Below, one piece after another: positions 10,888 through 22,139 of a DNA stretch of 64,000 nt. Within the stretch, counting starts at the first letter, position 1. Every line of letters begins with the position of its first letter. Under the pieces are notes generated by a model, which searched no databases, was not told the DNA's origin, and worked only from the letters and a program-made list of their open reading frames with translations. The position numbers were made by a program, and so were the translations under genes. Location of the stretch: contig NC_080671.1 in NCBI RefSeq assembly GCF_030247195.1, positions 27,645,543 through 27,709,542 of the forward strand, given 5' to 3'. This DNA is from Topomyia yanbarensis (taxonomy: Eukaryota > Arthropoda > Insecta > Diptera > Culicidae).

Positions 10888-11885
10888 TCACAACTTACTT
10901 TGGGTAGCATCTTCTAAATATCCAAACCCGTCTAAAAATTCTATGATAGCACTAGCTACTCGCTCAGGGTTGATCAGATGCACGTAATGGCATCCCTTCA
11001 CGCCTACCAGCTTCGTGTTTGGATGATTGCGTTTCATTATTTCTATTAGCCGTGCAAATTCTTCCTCGTCTCCGTAATGGATCGAGTCGCTCGCTTTGAT
11101 AACCAACGTGGGAAATTTTGCCGTCTGTGCCGTTTGTACATTGGTTTCCTTCGACCACTCCAAAATTATCGGATATTTAGTTCTATTGTCGTGGCGAAAA
11201 CAATATCTACTAGGAAAAATCCTCGATTCAGTGATATTCCTCGAGAGCAAGTGATGACAAATGTCCCTGGGGATTGAGCTGCTTGGTCCATCGTGTATCT
11301 TCTCCAGCAAAACTTCATAGGGATAGACTGTTGGAAGATCTTTTCTTATGCTCGCCTCGTCGACTTCCATAGCCCGTTGCATGTAGTAAGCTTGTTGCTC
11401 GAGAATATTACCAGGATACGACGGTTGCAAGGCGTCGATGGCAATAAAAAGATCCACCTTCTCGGGATTCATACCGATGAACATATAGCACATGATTGCA
11501 CCTAAAGAATGTCCCACCAGAGACACTTTGGACCATTTGTACGCCTTCATGATCCACAAAATAACCAGGCTTGTATCGGTCAAGTGATACATCATTCCGT
11601 GGGGAAGTCGCGAAGATAATCCATGGCCAGGAAGGTCGACTGCCAGATAGCTGTACTGGGTTGGGAGTAACGGGATCAGACGATCGAATGTACCACTGTT
11701 ATCGCTGTATCCATGAATGAATAGAAGTGGTCGTATGTTGCTCGAACCATACCATTTCCCGCTGATAGTCCCAAAAGGAACTGGTATTTCTATTGGCCGG
11801 CACTCCTGGGAATGGATCTGATGTTCAGTTGATTTGGAATATATTGAAATTGATTGTTTTGGCTTACTACATTCTGTTGGGTCAT
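10888..11885 (-). CDS. Serine hydrolase-like paralogue, two exons
   Basis: Exon 1 is 11868-11885 (MTQQNV). A 62-nt intron (GTAAGC to CCCAG) follows, and exon 2 is 11805 down to 10888, giving 311 residues. The join is in phase 0 and restores the family's N-terminal core IEIPVPFGTISGKWYG, which has no start codon within exon 2 upstream of it. Landmarks are HGY (37-39), DLPGHG (63-68), nucleophile elbow GHSLG with Ser106, and a catalytic-His region GCHYVH around residues 278-282. It is clearly related to the protein at 9272-10222 (shared I-PVP-G-I-GKW-G, IPLLP and PGHGLSSR blocks). Function is inferred as a cytosolic carboxylester-type hydrolase of unknown substrate. The ATG at 11595, internal to exon 2, would remove the oxyanion loop and is rejected as the start. 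Confidence 0.85.
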
Positions 11886-12960
11886 TGTTTAGAGATTTCA
11901 GCTACTAAGTAGTTATTCTTCCTTGAGCTTGAAGACTCAACTGCTGTGCTGTCTCCAAACTATACCCACATGCGTTTGATTGTGCATGGCGATTTAATAA
12001 CGATGATAGCCCATCGGATGTTAACGAGACGACAACTACGCTCATAGTATATGCCGATTTTATGTTCATTTTCTTGATATCGTGCTATAACAAGATAATT
12101 GACTACGCTTGCGTTATTTAGCCTTACTTTGTTGGGTTTATAATGTTTAGATACCTTGACCCTTAGTTAGTAGCAGTAAGCACAATAAAAACAAACGACA
12201 AATTGCGATGATAGTATAAATTTGGTTCCTGTGCTGGATGTTATAGGGCTAACAGAGATTTGGCGACAAAGTTAAGTTTTCGATGCGTATAACAAATTTA
12301 ACAATCTTTTTGAAAGAGCCACCTCGATCAGCTAACAGACACCCAGCCATTGCCTTACGGGCCTTGCGCGCGACTTTAAATTATATTTGTGATCGGTACA
12401 CATAGCTTTTCAAAAAAACGATATTTATATATAGATGTTTGTTCTTTGTGGTTATAATGTAGGAGGTCCGATCTCAATACGATTTGATTGCATGTGAAAT
12501 GTTCTCACGGTAACGATAATTTTCAATTCATTATTTTAATTGCCAGTGGAACAGATCTTACGAGTTTAATCAATGTTTCTTATGATGTCAACGGAATATT
12601 ATTTGGAAAGGTACGAGAGTTTAATTTTCAATTATCTTGCTTCAGTTATAGAAGTATGTCCCCCGTGAACGGAGACAGGTTACCAATCAACTTTCCGATG
12701 GTAACTTGTTTCGGTTAGTTGTATAATGTTATCCTACAACAGGGTATCGTTGGAGAAAATTGTTTTACGACGTATATACAAATATGAGAATATGAGATCT
12801 CATGACGACGGTTCCGTTCCTTTGCACATGAGATCTTCGTATCGTACATTCAAGTGCTGTTGAACAACAAGCTAGAAATTGTATTGCCCTGGATAAATCC
12901 ATCTAACTTCGAAAGAGATTCGAATGTTTCTCTGATAGTTCTGACATGTTTAACTCAAAC
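11886..12960. other. Gene-free stretch upstream of the second hydrolase
   Basis: This contains the presumed promoter and 5' UTR of the minus-strand hydrolase. No further exon or known repeat was recognised. Confidence 0.4.
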
Positions 12961-12968
12961 AAATCAGC

Positions 12969-13160
12969 TTGATCAGTCGATGTCGGAAATGCATGTTAGG
13001 CATTATCTTCCACAGTTCATTTCGTTTCATTGAATCGTACGCTGCCTTGAAATCTTCAAAAAAGACGTTGAATCCTCGAGTTGTGTCCAAGAAATTTATC
13101 CAGTATTTGTCACAGGGTTCGTCGTTGATCGACCTCCTCGATATCCGCTTTGGTATTCGA
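12969..13160 (-). pseudogene. Non-LTR retrotransposon reverse-transcriptase relic
   Basis: On the minus strand the translation reads F-DFKAAYDS-KRNELW. This is the reverse-transcriptase block 3 pattern (acidic residue followed by FKAAYDS and a basic stretch) seen in many insect non-LTR elements. Upstream and downstream RT motifs are missing, so only a short fragment is left. The clade was not resolved. Confidence 0.55.
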
Positions 13161-13788
13161 CGACAAATGACTTAGCCAAGACTGTTACTCCATGCTGCCC
13201 TTTCGCAGGGTTCCCATTCTTACCGTCGGCATCCAAGTTGGTGATGAAAAAGGTAGGCGTGCTGACCTAATGGAGTAGGCAACACTCCCCTTAGGGTACG
13301 GTTGGCTTACTGCTAGACTCATGCTGAACATCCAGTACAGCCAATTTGATGCTGGGTGTTCATAGATACTGTAAGAACGAGTGGTGGGCCACACCGGACC
13401 GTCTCTGGTAGTGCTGATGACCTTTGGCTAACAGTTCCGGAACATCTTTGGGTTGACGATAAGTACTGTATCTCCAACGATGGGTTTAACTGGCATGAAC
13501 CATTTTGTCACACGTGTGATTTTTGCCAAATAATCACCAACCGTGTTCAGAACATGTTTGTCAAAATCTGCGAAGTGCAATAGTTCTGCTTTAAAGCTAT
13601 CCAAGTATTTTCAGCGGTCACCACTGGCTTCGTACCGTTGGATGAACCAAGCAGAAAATGGTTCGGAGTTAGTGCCGGAGCAGAGTCATCGTCTACCCCC
13701 AAGAAACAATAGAGGTTTTATAGCATGCTACAAGTGCAATCTAAGTTTTATGAGTGGCTATAAAACTACCATAAAACCTCAATTGTTA
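13161..13788. other. Degenerate retroelement-like sequence with a small palindrome
   Basis: Short frames on both strands have no recognisable domain. At about 13709-13790 a foldback is visible: AACAATAGAGGTTTTATAG faces CCATAAAACCTCAATTGTT. The interval lies between an RT relic and a BEL/Pao integrase relic and is probably old retroelement sequence. Confidence 0.4.
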
Positions 13789-14094
13789 CTAGGGCCGGAA
13801 CGTGCGTAAGCAGGCAGGAATACGCGATTTCGGTCGACCGATTGCGAAGGACTTCGCCGGACGGAGTCTTGATTGAGCAAACCACAGGTCGTTTTTATCG
13901 GTTTGTATTAACCGTTCCCAGTTACTTTCCATAGGAGGAGCTAGCGGAGAATTAAACGTCAATTCGTCTACGGAATAAGTGAACTCCTTTGCGATCTCAT
14001 CGTGATCGACCACTTCGCCGAGTCTTTCTAGGTCTCGTTCTGAAGATGGTTTCACGGTCGCTGTAGAACTTATGAGGTTGACCACGTCAACCAA
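13789..14094 (-). pseudogene. BEL/Pao retrotransposon integrase relic
   Basis: The minus-strand frame contains IAKEFTYSVDELTFNSPLAP followed by PMESNWERLIQ. BEL/Pao integrases carry the pattern AKEF, then W-FNPP-APH-GG-WERL, so this is the end of the integrase catalytic core with several substitutions. Sequence on either side does not continue as integrase. A tRNA-derived SINE sits immediately upstream on the same strand. The copy is dead. Confidence 0.55.
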
Positions 14095-14108
14095 CGAAAA
14101 TTCGGATT

Positions 14109-14272
14109 TTTTTATTTCAATTATAGAGGTTTTAACCTTAAGGTCATTCGCCTCTTCGGGTTAGAAAAATCTCTTATGAAAAATTTCTAACACAATGTGC
14201 GAGGTCGGGACTTGAACCCAGGTGCGCAGCGTACAGGCAATCGATTTACCAACTACGCTACGCCCACCCCCA
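14109..14272 (-). mobile_element. tRNA-derived SINE, near full length
   Basis: The minus strand reads a tRNA-like head with an A-box region (GCGTAGTTGGTAAATCGA) and a perfect B box, GGGTTCAAGTCCC (14207-14219). The family body follows (AGAGATTTTTCTAACCC, GGTTAAAACCTCTATAAT) and it ends in an A-rich tail at low coordinates. A 12-bp target duplication, AAAATTCGGATT, is intact at 14097-14108 and 14273-14284. It resembles the mosquito SINE200 type from memory. Its intact promoter boxes make it younger than the copy at 3301-3441. Confidence 0.88.
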
Positions 14273-14506
14273 AAAATTCGGATTGTCTAATAGTCAACGA
14301 ATGCACTGTTTCGATATTTAAGTTGCTAAAATTCCCCCTCCCCCCTTCTCGATTCTTCTACCGACTGCCACTAGGATGGGAACGAATTAATCGAGTCCAG
14401 TTTGCGTTCAAAAGCCGTTAGTCGACCAGTAGGCAGATCAGCCATGATTGAAGGGCTCGGTACTAAGTTTGCAATCTTGCATATTTCGTAATCTCTATGC
14501 ACTTTA

Positions 14507-14800
14507 GGGACGATCCATAAATGACGTAGCATTTTTTAATGATTTTTAACACCCCCCCTCCCCCATCGTAGCATTTCGCCACAAACCTCTAAATACCCCC
14601 TGGTAATTACGTAGCTTGACGGTAGTTCTCCCCCCCCCCTTGTCCCCGTCAAATTAAAAAATAAATAACGATGTTAGTTATTCCCCTTTAAAACAGCTAC
14701 GTAGCATGACATGACCCCCTACCCCCTGTCGTCACACATCATCACAAAATACAAAACTCCCCCTCCCCCATATAATGCTACGTCATTTATGGATGATCCC
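14507..14800. mobile_element. Harbinger-like MITE, TTA target duplication
   Basis: Terminal inverted repeats start GGGACGATCCATAAATGACG and end as the near-complement CGTCATTTATGGATGATCCC, continuing inward through TAGCATT. The 3-bp direct repeat TTA flanks it at 14504-14506 and 14801-14803. A 3-bp TWA duplication is typical of PIF/Harbinger elements. The interior is C-rich runs with no coding potential. A larger relative sits at 52586-53357. Confidence 0.75.
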
Positions 14801-14803
14801 TTA

Positions 14804-15560
14804 CTGAAACACGAACGTGAGTGCCCAATGTGTTATATCCGACGTAGTTTGTTTATTACTGTTTCGTGGTTTTGACGGTGGTATTTATTGCGATAGCGAG
14901 ATATAGGCATCAATACGCATTCTCATCCGGACTATGCCGCTTTCATCCAGACACGGCATTTGCTTATACAGTGGACTAGATTTTGGAAGAGGTGTTACAA
15001 GTTCTTCAAACTTTTTTGGTGTATTTCGTAAAATGTGGATTTCATTAGAAAAACATTCTTGCTATGCGTCACGAATCAGGTATGTTTCGGTCAAGTGTAG
15101 TTAGCCAGCTTTTTTAGAGTTTTTTTTGCTATTAATCGTAGCATCCACATGACCACTCTCCTAGGCCGTACTCAACTGGAGTAGTCTTCGACGTGAATGA
15201 TTGGTTCTGGGAGAACGTGTTGAGTCCTCAAGTCCTATATCGCTGGCTGCGGTCTTGATTGTGAGCTGCGGCTACTTGTCCTCGGTTGACCAGGGGAAAT
15301 GCAATCCATTGAACCATCTGCTATCGACAGACTTCGTAGCGTCGTCAGCAACATTTAGCTTGCTCGGTACGAACGCCATCCCGCCGACGATGCGAGTTTA
15401 TCCAGCATAGGATGTCTCTAGAGCCAGACAAATAAACTTTTTTTGTTAATCGCATACCCAAAGTTCAATGAAAGTACACACGAGTCTTACACTGCGGCTG
15501 ACAAGAGAGGAGCTGATAGTTCCGTTCTGGACTATCTGGAAAAACGAAACGGCTGCCATT
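14804..15560. other. Gene-free stretch
   Basis: No domain-bearing frame was recognised. The small frame at 15201-15410 has no family resemblance that I can defend. Confidence 0.4.
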
Positions 15561-15585
15561 CCATCCTTTCCAGCATCAAGCTAAC

Positions 15586-16570
15586 CCGGTGGTGATTGAA
15601 AGTTTCGAAAGGCTTGTTGAGCTCAATTCTCAGACCCATTTCATGTCCCTGTACTTTGACTACATGGCGCAGAATATTATTCCTTCTTCTTACAATCCCA
15701 ACCGTGTGCATTTCATAAATACTTCTGAATCTACTGTTTTCTTCGACACATCCATGAAAGACGAGATCTGTGGAATTCCGCTACATACGCCCACAAGTAG
15801 TTCAATTTCAATATTTTCAATCAAAATTTCACCGCCTCCTACAAACTCAGTGACCCTGCTTCAGTTTACGCCGCAGAACTAGCTGCCATTCAGTATACCT
15901 TAGGAGTCATTGTAACATTACCCGCAGACCATTACTTCATCGTTTTGGATAGCCTCAGTTCCATTGACGCTATTCGTTCGATGAAACATGGAAAGCACTC
16001 CTCGTATTTTTTGGGGAAAATACAGGAGCTACTGCGTGCTTTATCTGACAAATCTTTCCAGATTACCTTACTGTGCGTCCCTTCGCATTGCTCCAATCCG
16101 GGCAATGCGAAGTCGGACTCCTTAGCTAAGGTGGGTGCCCTAGAAGGTAACGTTTATGAAAGACCAATTTGCTTCAGCGAATTTTTCAGTATTGGTCATC
16201 AGAGAACGCTCAAAAGTTGGCAAAACTCGTAGAGCAATGGGGAGCTAGGAAGGTGGCTACATTCGATAGTCCCCAAGGTGTCGACGAAACCTTGGTTCAA
16301 GGGGATGGATGTGGGTCGGGACTTCATTCGTGTGATGTCCCGACTTATGGCGAACCATTACACGCTGGATGCACATCTTCGGCGTATTGGACTCATGTAC
16401 CTGCACTTGTGGCGACGGCTATCACGACATCGAGTACATTATCTGAGCGTGCACCGAGTACAGTTCCGCCAGGTCTCGACTATTGGATACCCTGCGGGCC
16501 CGAAGAAGACCAACCAACGTCCCGGTTCGAGATGTGCTGACACTTTACACCTTCTTAAAAACCATCAATA
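15586..16570 (+). pseudogene. Decayed I-group non-LTR element, RNase H region
   Basis: This is a broken copy of the element at 61764-63961. Shared blocks include ERLVELNSQT-FMSLYFDYMA, VFFDTSMK-EIC, AELAAIQYTLG, DSLSSI-AIR, VPSHCS-GN-K-D-LAK and the ALEG-YERPICF-EFF block. A deletion removes the segment holding the FYTDGS catalytic block of RNase H. A TAG stop follows WQNS, and frameshifts follow downstream. The end matches the other copy's terminus (F-LKTI). The copy is truncated upstream and lacks the whole RT domain. Confidence 0.82.
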
Positions 16571-17340
16571 TACAAATTTAACTGCCCCTTCTTATTTCCT
16601 ATCATTCTCAGAAACGCTTCCACCTGTACCATACACCCACGAAGGTTTGATGCGACTCCAAGGCGACACAAAACATCTCTGTCGAATGAGCCAACAAACA
16701 GTGTTGCCAATCCACATCTGAGCCGTACCACGAAATCTAAACCTCTTCCGTCTTGAGGAGGACCACCCAGCGTTCCAGTACATGATTCTTCCTGATGAAG
16801 GCCACCCGAGTCTGTAATCTATGTCGTTGATCTCCCGATGCCTGAAACTGAAAGTTTATAATTTTCTCCCACTTGTCATCTTTGTCCACCCTCCCTCCCC
16901 TGACACTTATAACCAGAAGTATTACCCCCCCCCCCCAATGAAAATGCCCAACTCTACTATCACATAAAACTAACTCTAATTAATCTCCCCGAATCTTTAC
17001 AAAATTCAATCACGCCCTTTAGTTATCCCTACTTTCAAGATAGTTGTAAAATTGACCCCCTTAGTTAAAAATTATTTGCTCCAATAATATCCCTGCTTAA
17101 AATGTTAAACCATATTGCCATAAAAACTAAATGACCTCCCTAATCTTACGAAAATTAAATTACCCCCTTGTGAATATGTATAATATGTGAATATGTATAA
17201 GATAGCTATAAAATAGTTTCATTAAAAAAATTAATATGAATTCCCTAGTTTTAAGTAATTTAAAATGTAAAACAAAAAATAGTCACCTTTAAGCTAACGC
17301 AAACGTGCCTTATCAAATAAACGAGTTGAATAAAAAAACA
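16571..17340 (+). other. Probable 3' UTR and tail of the I-group relic, then AT-rich sequence
   Basis: The stretch has long C runs, no coding frame, and ends near AACGAGTTGAATAAAAAAAC, which could be the 3' tail of the non-LTR element. This 3' sequence does not resemble the region downstream of the other copy at 61764, so the assignment is tentative. Confidence 0.35.
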
Positions 17341-17519
17341 ACTGGTTAAGGGTAATGGAATCGAGTGTATTGAATTATAGAACTCTAGTGCAAGGCAGCA
17401 CTAATTGAATATTTCAATCGCTGAATGTGCTGAATATTTATTCGTGAATGAATTCGGCTCATATTTTACATAAATGATCAAAATTAATCGATTATTAAAG
17501 GAGTTAAATTTCGTCAAAA

Positions 17520-18040
17520 TTGGAAATGTTAAAAGAAGTTCCACACGACGGTACTGCACAATTCAACTCAAATACTCGCTATACTACAACTAGAAGATAT
17601 ACTGAAAACATCATCATGAAAACTTCTTCGCAACATTACAAATTATCAAAGAAGTATGAAATCGTTATGTTGAATAAATTCGACGTTGCAGGCCGAATAT
17701 TTTTGGAAAACGAGAAAAATCTCACGGAAGTGGCAGATGAAGACGGATCTACAACAGCAACTCGTAGGAACAAGAAACAAACAGAAGCCACTGACCGTGC
17801 ACAGCAAGAAAGCAGTACCGAGACGACATGGACGAAAACGATAACGCGAGAGAAGGCAAACCGAATGGCCCCCAAGTTACGACGGATAATGCAACTAATG
17901 CTTCACCGCCAAGGAAGAGGACCTCAACACGCAGCAGTAAACTGCATCTACAAGATCCTGCAGTAAGACATTTTTAGTATTTTTCAGTTTTACTTGTTGT
18001 AATAATTTAAATAATTGTGTTAACGCATTGAGCCATGTTG
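17520..18040 (+). pseudogene. Degenerate retroelement ORF1-like fragment (partner 7130-7470)
   Basis: A 148-residue open frame starts at 17520, but comparison with 7130-7470 shows that the shared peptide (DEDG-TTATR-NKK, then QESSTE, then PPRK) switches frame. The frame is therefore a relic of a longer ORF. The polar Lys/Thr/Glu-rich composition suits the N-terminal half of a non-LTR ORF1. A host gene is less likely, because the same DNA is repeated elsewhere in the window. Confidence 0.45.
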
Positions 18041-19426
18041 TTGGAGCCGGTTCGTTGCGACGAGAGGAAAACGCTATTTTGATAGCAGTTGACTTCGCAG
18101 CTTCAAAACTGTAATATTTAACTCAGTAGGGTAAATATAAATGTACATTATCGACAGGCTTACTTATTAGTGTTTTAATGTTTAAACCACCAATCCAATT
18201 GTGAGATTGCAACAATTCTAATAGGGAGAATAAATATATTATTTTATTCCATTGGTATTTGACGATCAGTCACCTACACTCAATAAATTTAATCCTAGAA
18301 TGTAACTATTCGATCGTGGCAAATTATAAGTTCGAGCAAACTATTAACTGCTACTAGAACTGCTTTGTTATATGGTGAGCACGCTATTTAACTTTTCCCG
18401 CTTCGGCGGTAGTGACAGTTCTTCTTGTCACTCTCGGTGCGTGTCCGGAATTCACACCACTATTCTTAGCTGATAGCCCACTGGTCTTATCAACGCCACT
18501 ATTCTCAGGTGATAACCCACTGGTCTTATCAACACATGTCATTATAAAAAAGTAATGTGCCTTAATCAATGTCTATATTTTATTTTGACACCGTTCGCCT
18601 ATAATTTGAATGCATTTTCTCACAATTGCATCAATATGGGAATACTGCAACTTACGGTATAGCAGTTCACAACCTTCAATCTTCAGAAAACTCATAGGCG
18701 GCACACCTTGTTTGATATGTGGGACCGTCACTTTGCTGTATCGAGCTTTAAACTCGCTTATTACGGAATATTATTCGTTTGGAAAGTTTCTTAGCAGTTG
18801 CCACGATATCTCAAGAATCAATGCACTAAAAAATCGAATACAAAAATTTCAGAGAGGTGATACATAAGGAGGAAACCATTTATAATAAATCTCATGGTAA
18901 TTTTTGCAGATGATATTTTTTTTTCGATTTTAGAATCGCGCCAGATCTCGTGCGGATTTGGCGCGTGTTTATTTTGTCGCTTTCCGTAACAACCCTGTTG
19001 GTTGGGAATATGAGACCACCCAACGATTTCACCGCATAATATGTTGTTTTGTATATGTATGTTTTGTATGTGAAACGGCAAGTTTGTATGGGTGACGATT
19101 TTGATCCTTGGAAAATTTGAAAATAAGCCGATAATACGAATAAACGATGGTCGTAAGTAGGACATATTTCGATTCGAAACAGCAACGAGAGTAAATAAAT
19201 CTCGTTATCTACATTATGTAGAACTCTACAAATAAGTCTGATCGCTGTAATGATTGTATTTCATACTTTGTGTGCCACAATAATTAATATTTCCAGGACG
19301 GTCTTTCCAAATAATTTTCCAGGATCGTTTCTGTGCATACGAAGGCAAATCCTGACGAGCAATAAATATCCTTAATAAGTAACAACAATGATATTGTTAG
19401 TCAATATTTATCTCATGGTATTGTTT
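18041..19426. other. Gene-free stretch with a short tandem duplication
   Basis: A 39-bp unit containing CCCACTGGTCTTATCAAC is present twice (ends near 18495 and 18534). At 18930-19070 an ATCGCGCCAGATC...GGATTTGGCGCG foldback lies in a sequence that looks repetitive. The frame at 18818-19165 falls in that repeat and is not taken as a gene. Confidence 0.4.
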
Positions 19427-20434
19427 CTATACATTTTCCAGTATTTGACTAGTTATAACAAAATTCTTTTCCGACAGCTTTTCAACAATATCAAAGTGAT
19501 CCAGCCCAGGAAGAATATGTAGATCACTCGTTATCCCATATCTGTCCAGATGTTTGTTCAAATCGATTGACATCTGCTTGAAAACACTACTGTCATGCTC
19601 AGCTACATAGATGTGAAATTTGATCCCAAGATTAGAGAGATGCTGATATGACATTTGCATTGGTGATAAACTTATAGTTGTAGCATCATCCAAACCAAGC
19701 AAATTGTCTGCATTTACGGCCTGTGTAAAACGCAATTCATCTAGTCCGTAGACGCCGGATATCAGGTACAAGTGTTTGATCAGCTGAATCTTCGATCCGA
19801 CTGTCGCAACGAAATCGCGATCCAGCATCGTTGCTATAAGATGTGCTCCAGCCGAATGACCAGCGAAACAAACGTGTCTAAAATTGACAATTTTGTTATC
19901 AGATATTGTTTCATTAGATTTTATTACGATTCACTCACTTGACTCGATTCACTGCTGCATAATTCAGAATATGCTCGCCAGCACGTTTGATCTGTACGAC
20001 AATTTGCTCTAAAGCAACATCCGGACAAAGCTCGTAGTCCAATATGATCACTCGAAAGCCCCTTTCGACCAGCGGTTTTACACAATACGCGGATTCTTCC
20101 TTGTTCAACATTTGCCAGAAGCCCCCGTGAATGTATACGAACAGGGGTGCGTCTTCCGGCAAGTCGTGGCCATAGATATCAAATTTTTCGCGTTCCATAT
20201 CACCGTATGCGACGTTCAGGTTGCATTGGAATTCCTTGCGATTTTCGTCACTAACTGAAAAATATGAGTTTTAATTGATAATTTTTGGTTATGAACATAG
20301 AAACACTTACGGTCGCGGACAAATTTGAGATGATAGTCAATGCATTCGCTGGCCGTTGGGAAACGCTTACTCCATTGGCTGGGGGAGTACTGTTTTTCCC
20401 AAATCTCGATCTGTTTCGTTCTTGACGCATCCAT
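19427..20434 (-). CDS. Afmid: Kynurenine formamidase (arylformamidase), three exons
   Basis: This enzyme hydrolyses N-formylkynurenine to kynurenine and formate, the second step of tryptophan oxidation. In insects the pathway leads on to 3-hydroxykynurenine, xanthurenate and ommochromes. Exons are 20311-20434, 19939-20254 and 19427-19877, with introns of 56 and 61 nt and GT-AG ends. Phases are consistent and the product is 296 residues. The family signature HGGFW is at 84-88 and the nucleophile elbow GHSAG has Ser155. Asp242 (AEHDS) and His274 (LDHFD) complete the expected triad. The ATG at 20434 has A at -3 and G at +4; an in-frame ATG at 20461 has a weaker context and would add nine residues. 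The protein is cytosolic, with no signal peptide. It belongs to the same fold superfamily as the hydrolases at 9-12 kb but to a different family. Confidence 0.9.
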
Positions 20435-20461
20435 TGTATGGTAATTAAAATGTGCAAACAT

Positions 20462-21299
20462 TCACGAAAAACAACTACGTTAATTTAATGTGACTTGTTT
20501 CAAGTGCTATCAGCGAATCATTAATGGTAAGCGGTATTTGGAAGATTATTTACTCAAACATACGCCAAGATGCTCTTTCCACTGTATTGCGTACTACCTT
20601 TTGTTGAATTATCATTTTACCATGCGGATGTACGTGAGCGATGAAACCTTATAAGATTATCGGCGTTTTACATTGAATGGAACAGCATGTGTGACTGTGA
20701 CTGATGGGATAATATTGAAACGGGATGTGAAAACGTGTTTTTTCATGCTCCGTTGTACTCTATTGGGTCTATAAAACATTCTGTCTTAATAAACTAAACT
20801 AAACAAAATTAAGAAAGTGACATTCGATAAATTTTAAACTTTGAGAAATTGATAATGAAGAGCACCGGGAACATCATATTCAGTTAGCAGAAGCTTATAC
20901 GCGAAGTCGCCTGCGATGCGTATCGTATGATCTTCTAAAGTATTTAGTCCTAATGAATAGTCGACAACGTGCCTTGTTTGGTGATTGGTTCAACGTACCA
21001 TTCCAGGACTATTAACGTTGACCATATCGTAAAAATCGGCACTGGACTGTACTGCTTCATTGCGTTGGTTCCATGTTGCGCAATAAAAGCTCTTGACGAC
21101 GTTAGCGAGTTCCAACGGCAAGTGCAACAGTGAGCAAATTAAGACCTTGAAACATAGAGAATCCCGCTAGTAGTTTGAAGATTTACACACTTAATTTTGT
21201 TCTACCGAATCCCAGTTTTTTACCGAGAAACCGGCTGACCGCAAAATATGACCATCGTGGATTCGAATGAAACTTTGCAATTGTATTTGCTTTATGAAG
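20462..21299. other. Gene-free stretch upstream of the formamidase
   Basis: This contains the presumed promoter of the formamidase. Near 20760-20815, CTATAAAACATTCTGTC followed by repeated TAAACTAAAC looks like the 3' tail of a non-LTR element, but no coding part is attached. Confidence 0.35.
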
Positions 21300-21955
21300 C
21301 TCCATGATTTTCTTTGCCAATTGCAATATTTTGATTCAAGAGTAATTTTTCAAAAGGGCGTAGATGTTATTTAAATTTTTTTCATTCTATGCAGCAAAAC
21401 TATATGAGAACGAGTTATAGGGAATGAATACGTCTGTACGAAAAATTATATACACTGAAAAAATGTGTAATTTTTCACAAAAACAAATTTATGTTTAAAA
21501 ATTAAATTGCAAAAAATGCATTATTTCGCATTTTTTATATTTTGTCAATAAAAATATAATGAGAAAAGAAACATTTTGAATGTGATTGCGTGATGGAGAA
21601 CATATCGGTAAAAAACTTTTTCTAATAATAACTTTATACATGTTTTTGAATGTCGTACTATTTGACATACAAAACTGTATTTTTATTACAGAATATAATT
21701 CTGAGTATCATTTTAAATCATAGTACATTTAACAAAAATCTTCCAAAATGCAATAATTTTCGAGATATTTGGAATTTTCCTCTAGCAAAAATAATTCGTG
21801 TGATTATGCCGTTTTCATAAGTTAAGCGTTACCCCATCATAAAATAAGGACGAATGACCACAAAGTTAAAGTACCCACAAATAAAACTATCCTATCCTAT
21901 CCATTGTAAAATGTTAATTGATGGAGTAGAGGTGCGTAGCGACTGTTAAAAATAT

Positions 21956-22078
21956 ACGGATGTGATATGGCTTTTCAGTCGATGATGCGATTGCGTCGAT
22001 TACTGTGTGATCTTTGGCGAAGATCACACAGTAATCGACGCAATCGCATCATCGACTGAAAAGCCATATCACATCCGT
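21956..22078. repeat. Perfect hairpin, 59-bp arms, 5-nt loop
   Basis: The left arm (21956-22014) starts ACGGATGTGATATGGC and ends TGTGATCTT. After the loop TGGCG the right arm (22020-22078) is its exact reverse complement. I saw no mismatch over 59 bp. The 14-mer TGTAAAATGTTAAT occurs at 21905-21918 and again at the hairpin's right edge (22078-22091). Perfection implies a recent event or selection on pairing. Confidence 0.9.
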
Positions 22079-22139
22079 GTAAAATGTTAATAATCTAATT
22101 TTTCTCGTTTTAAAGACGTGAAAGAAACATTTTCAGTGT

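Noticed and set aside
11077..11505. Plus-strand frames opposite the second hydrolase
   Set aside because: They are antisense shadows of the hydrolase coding sequence.
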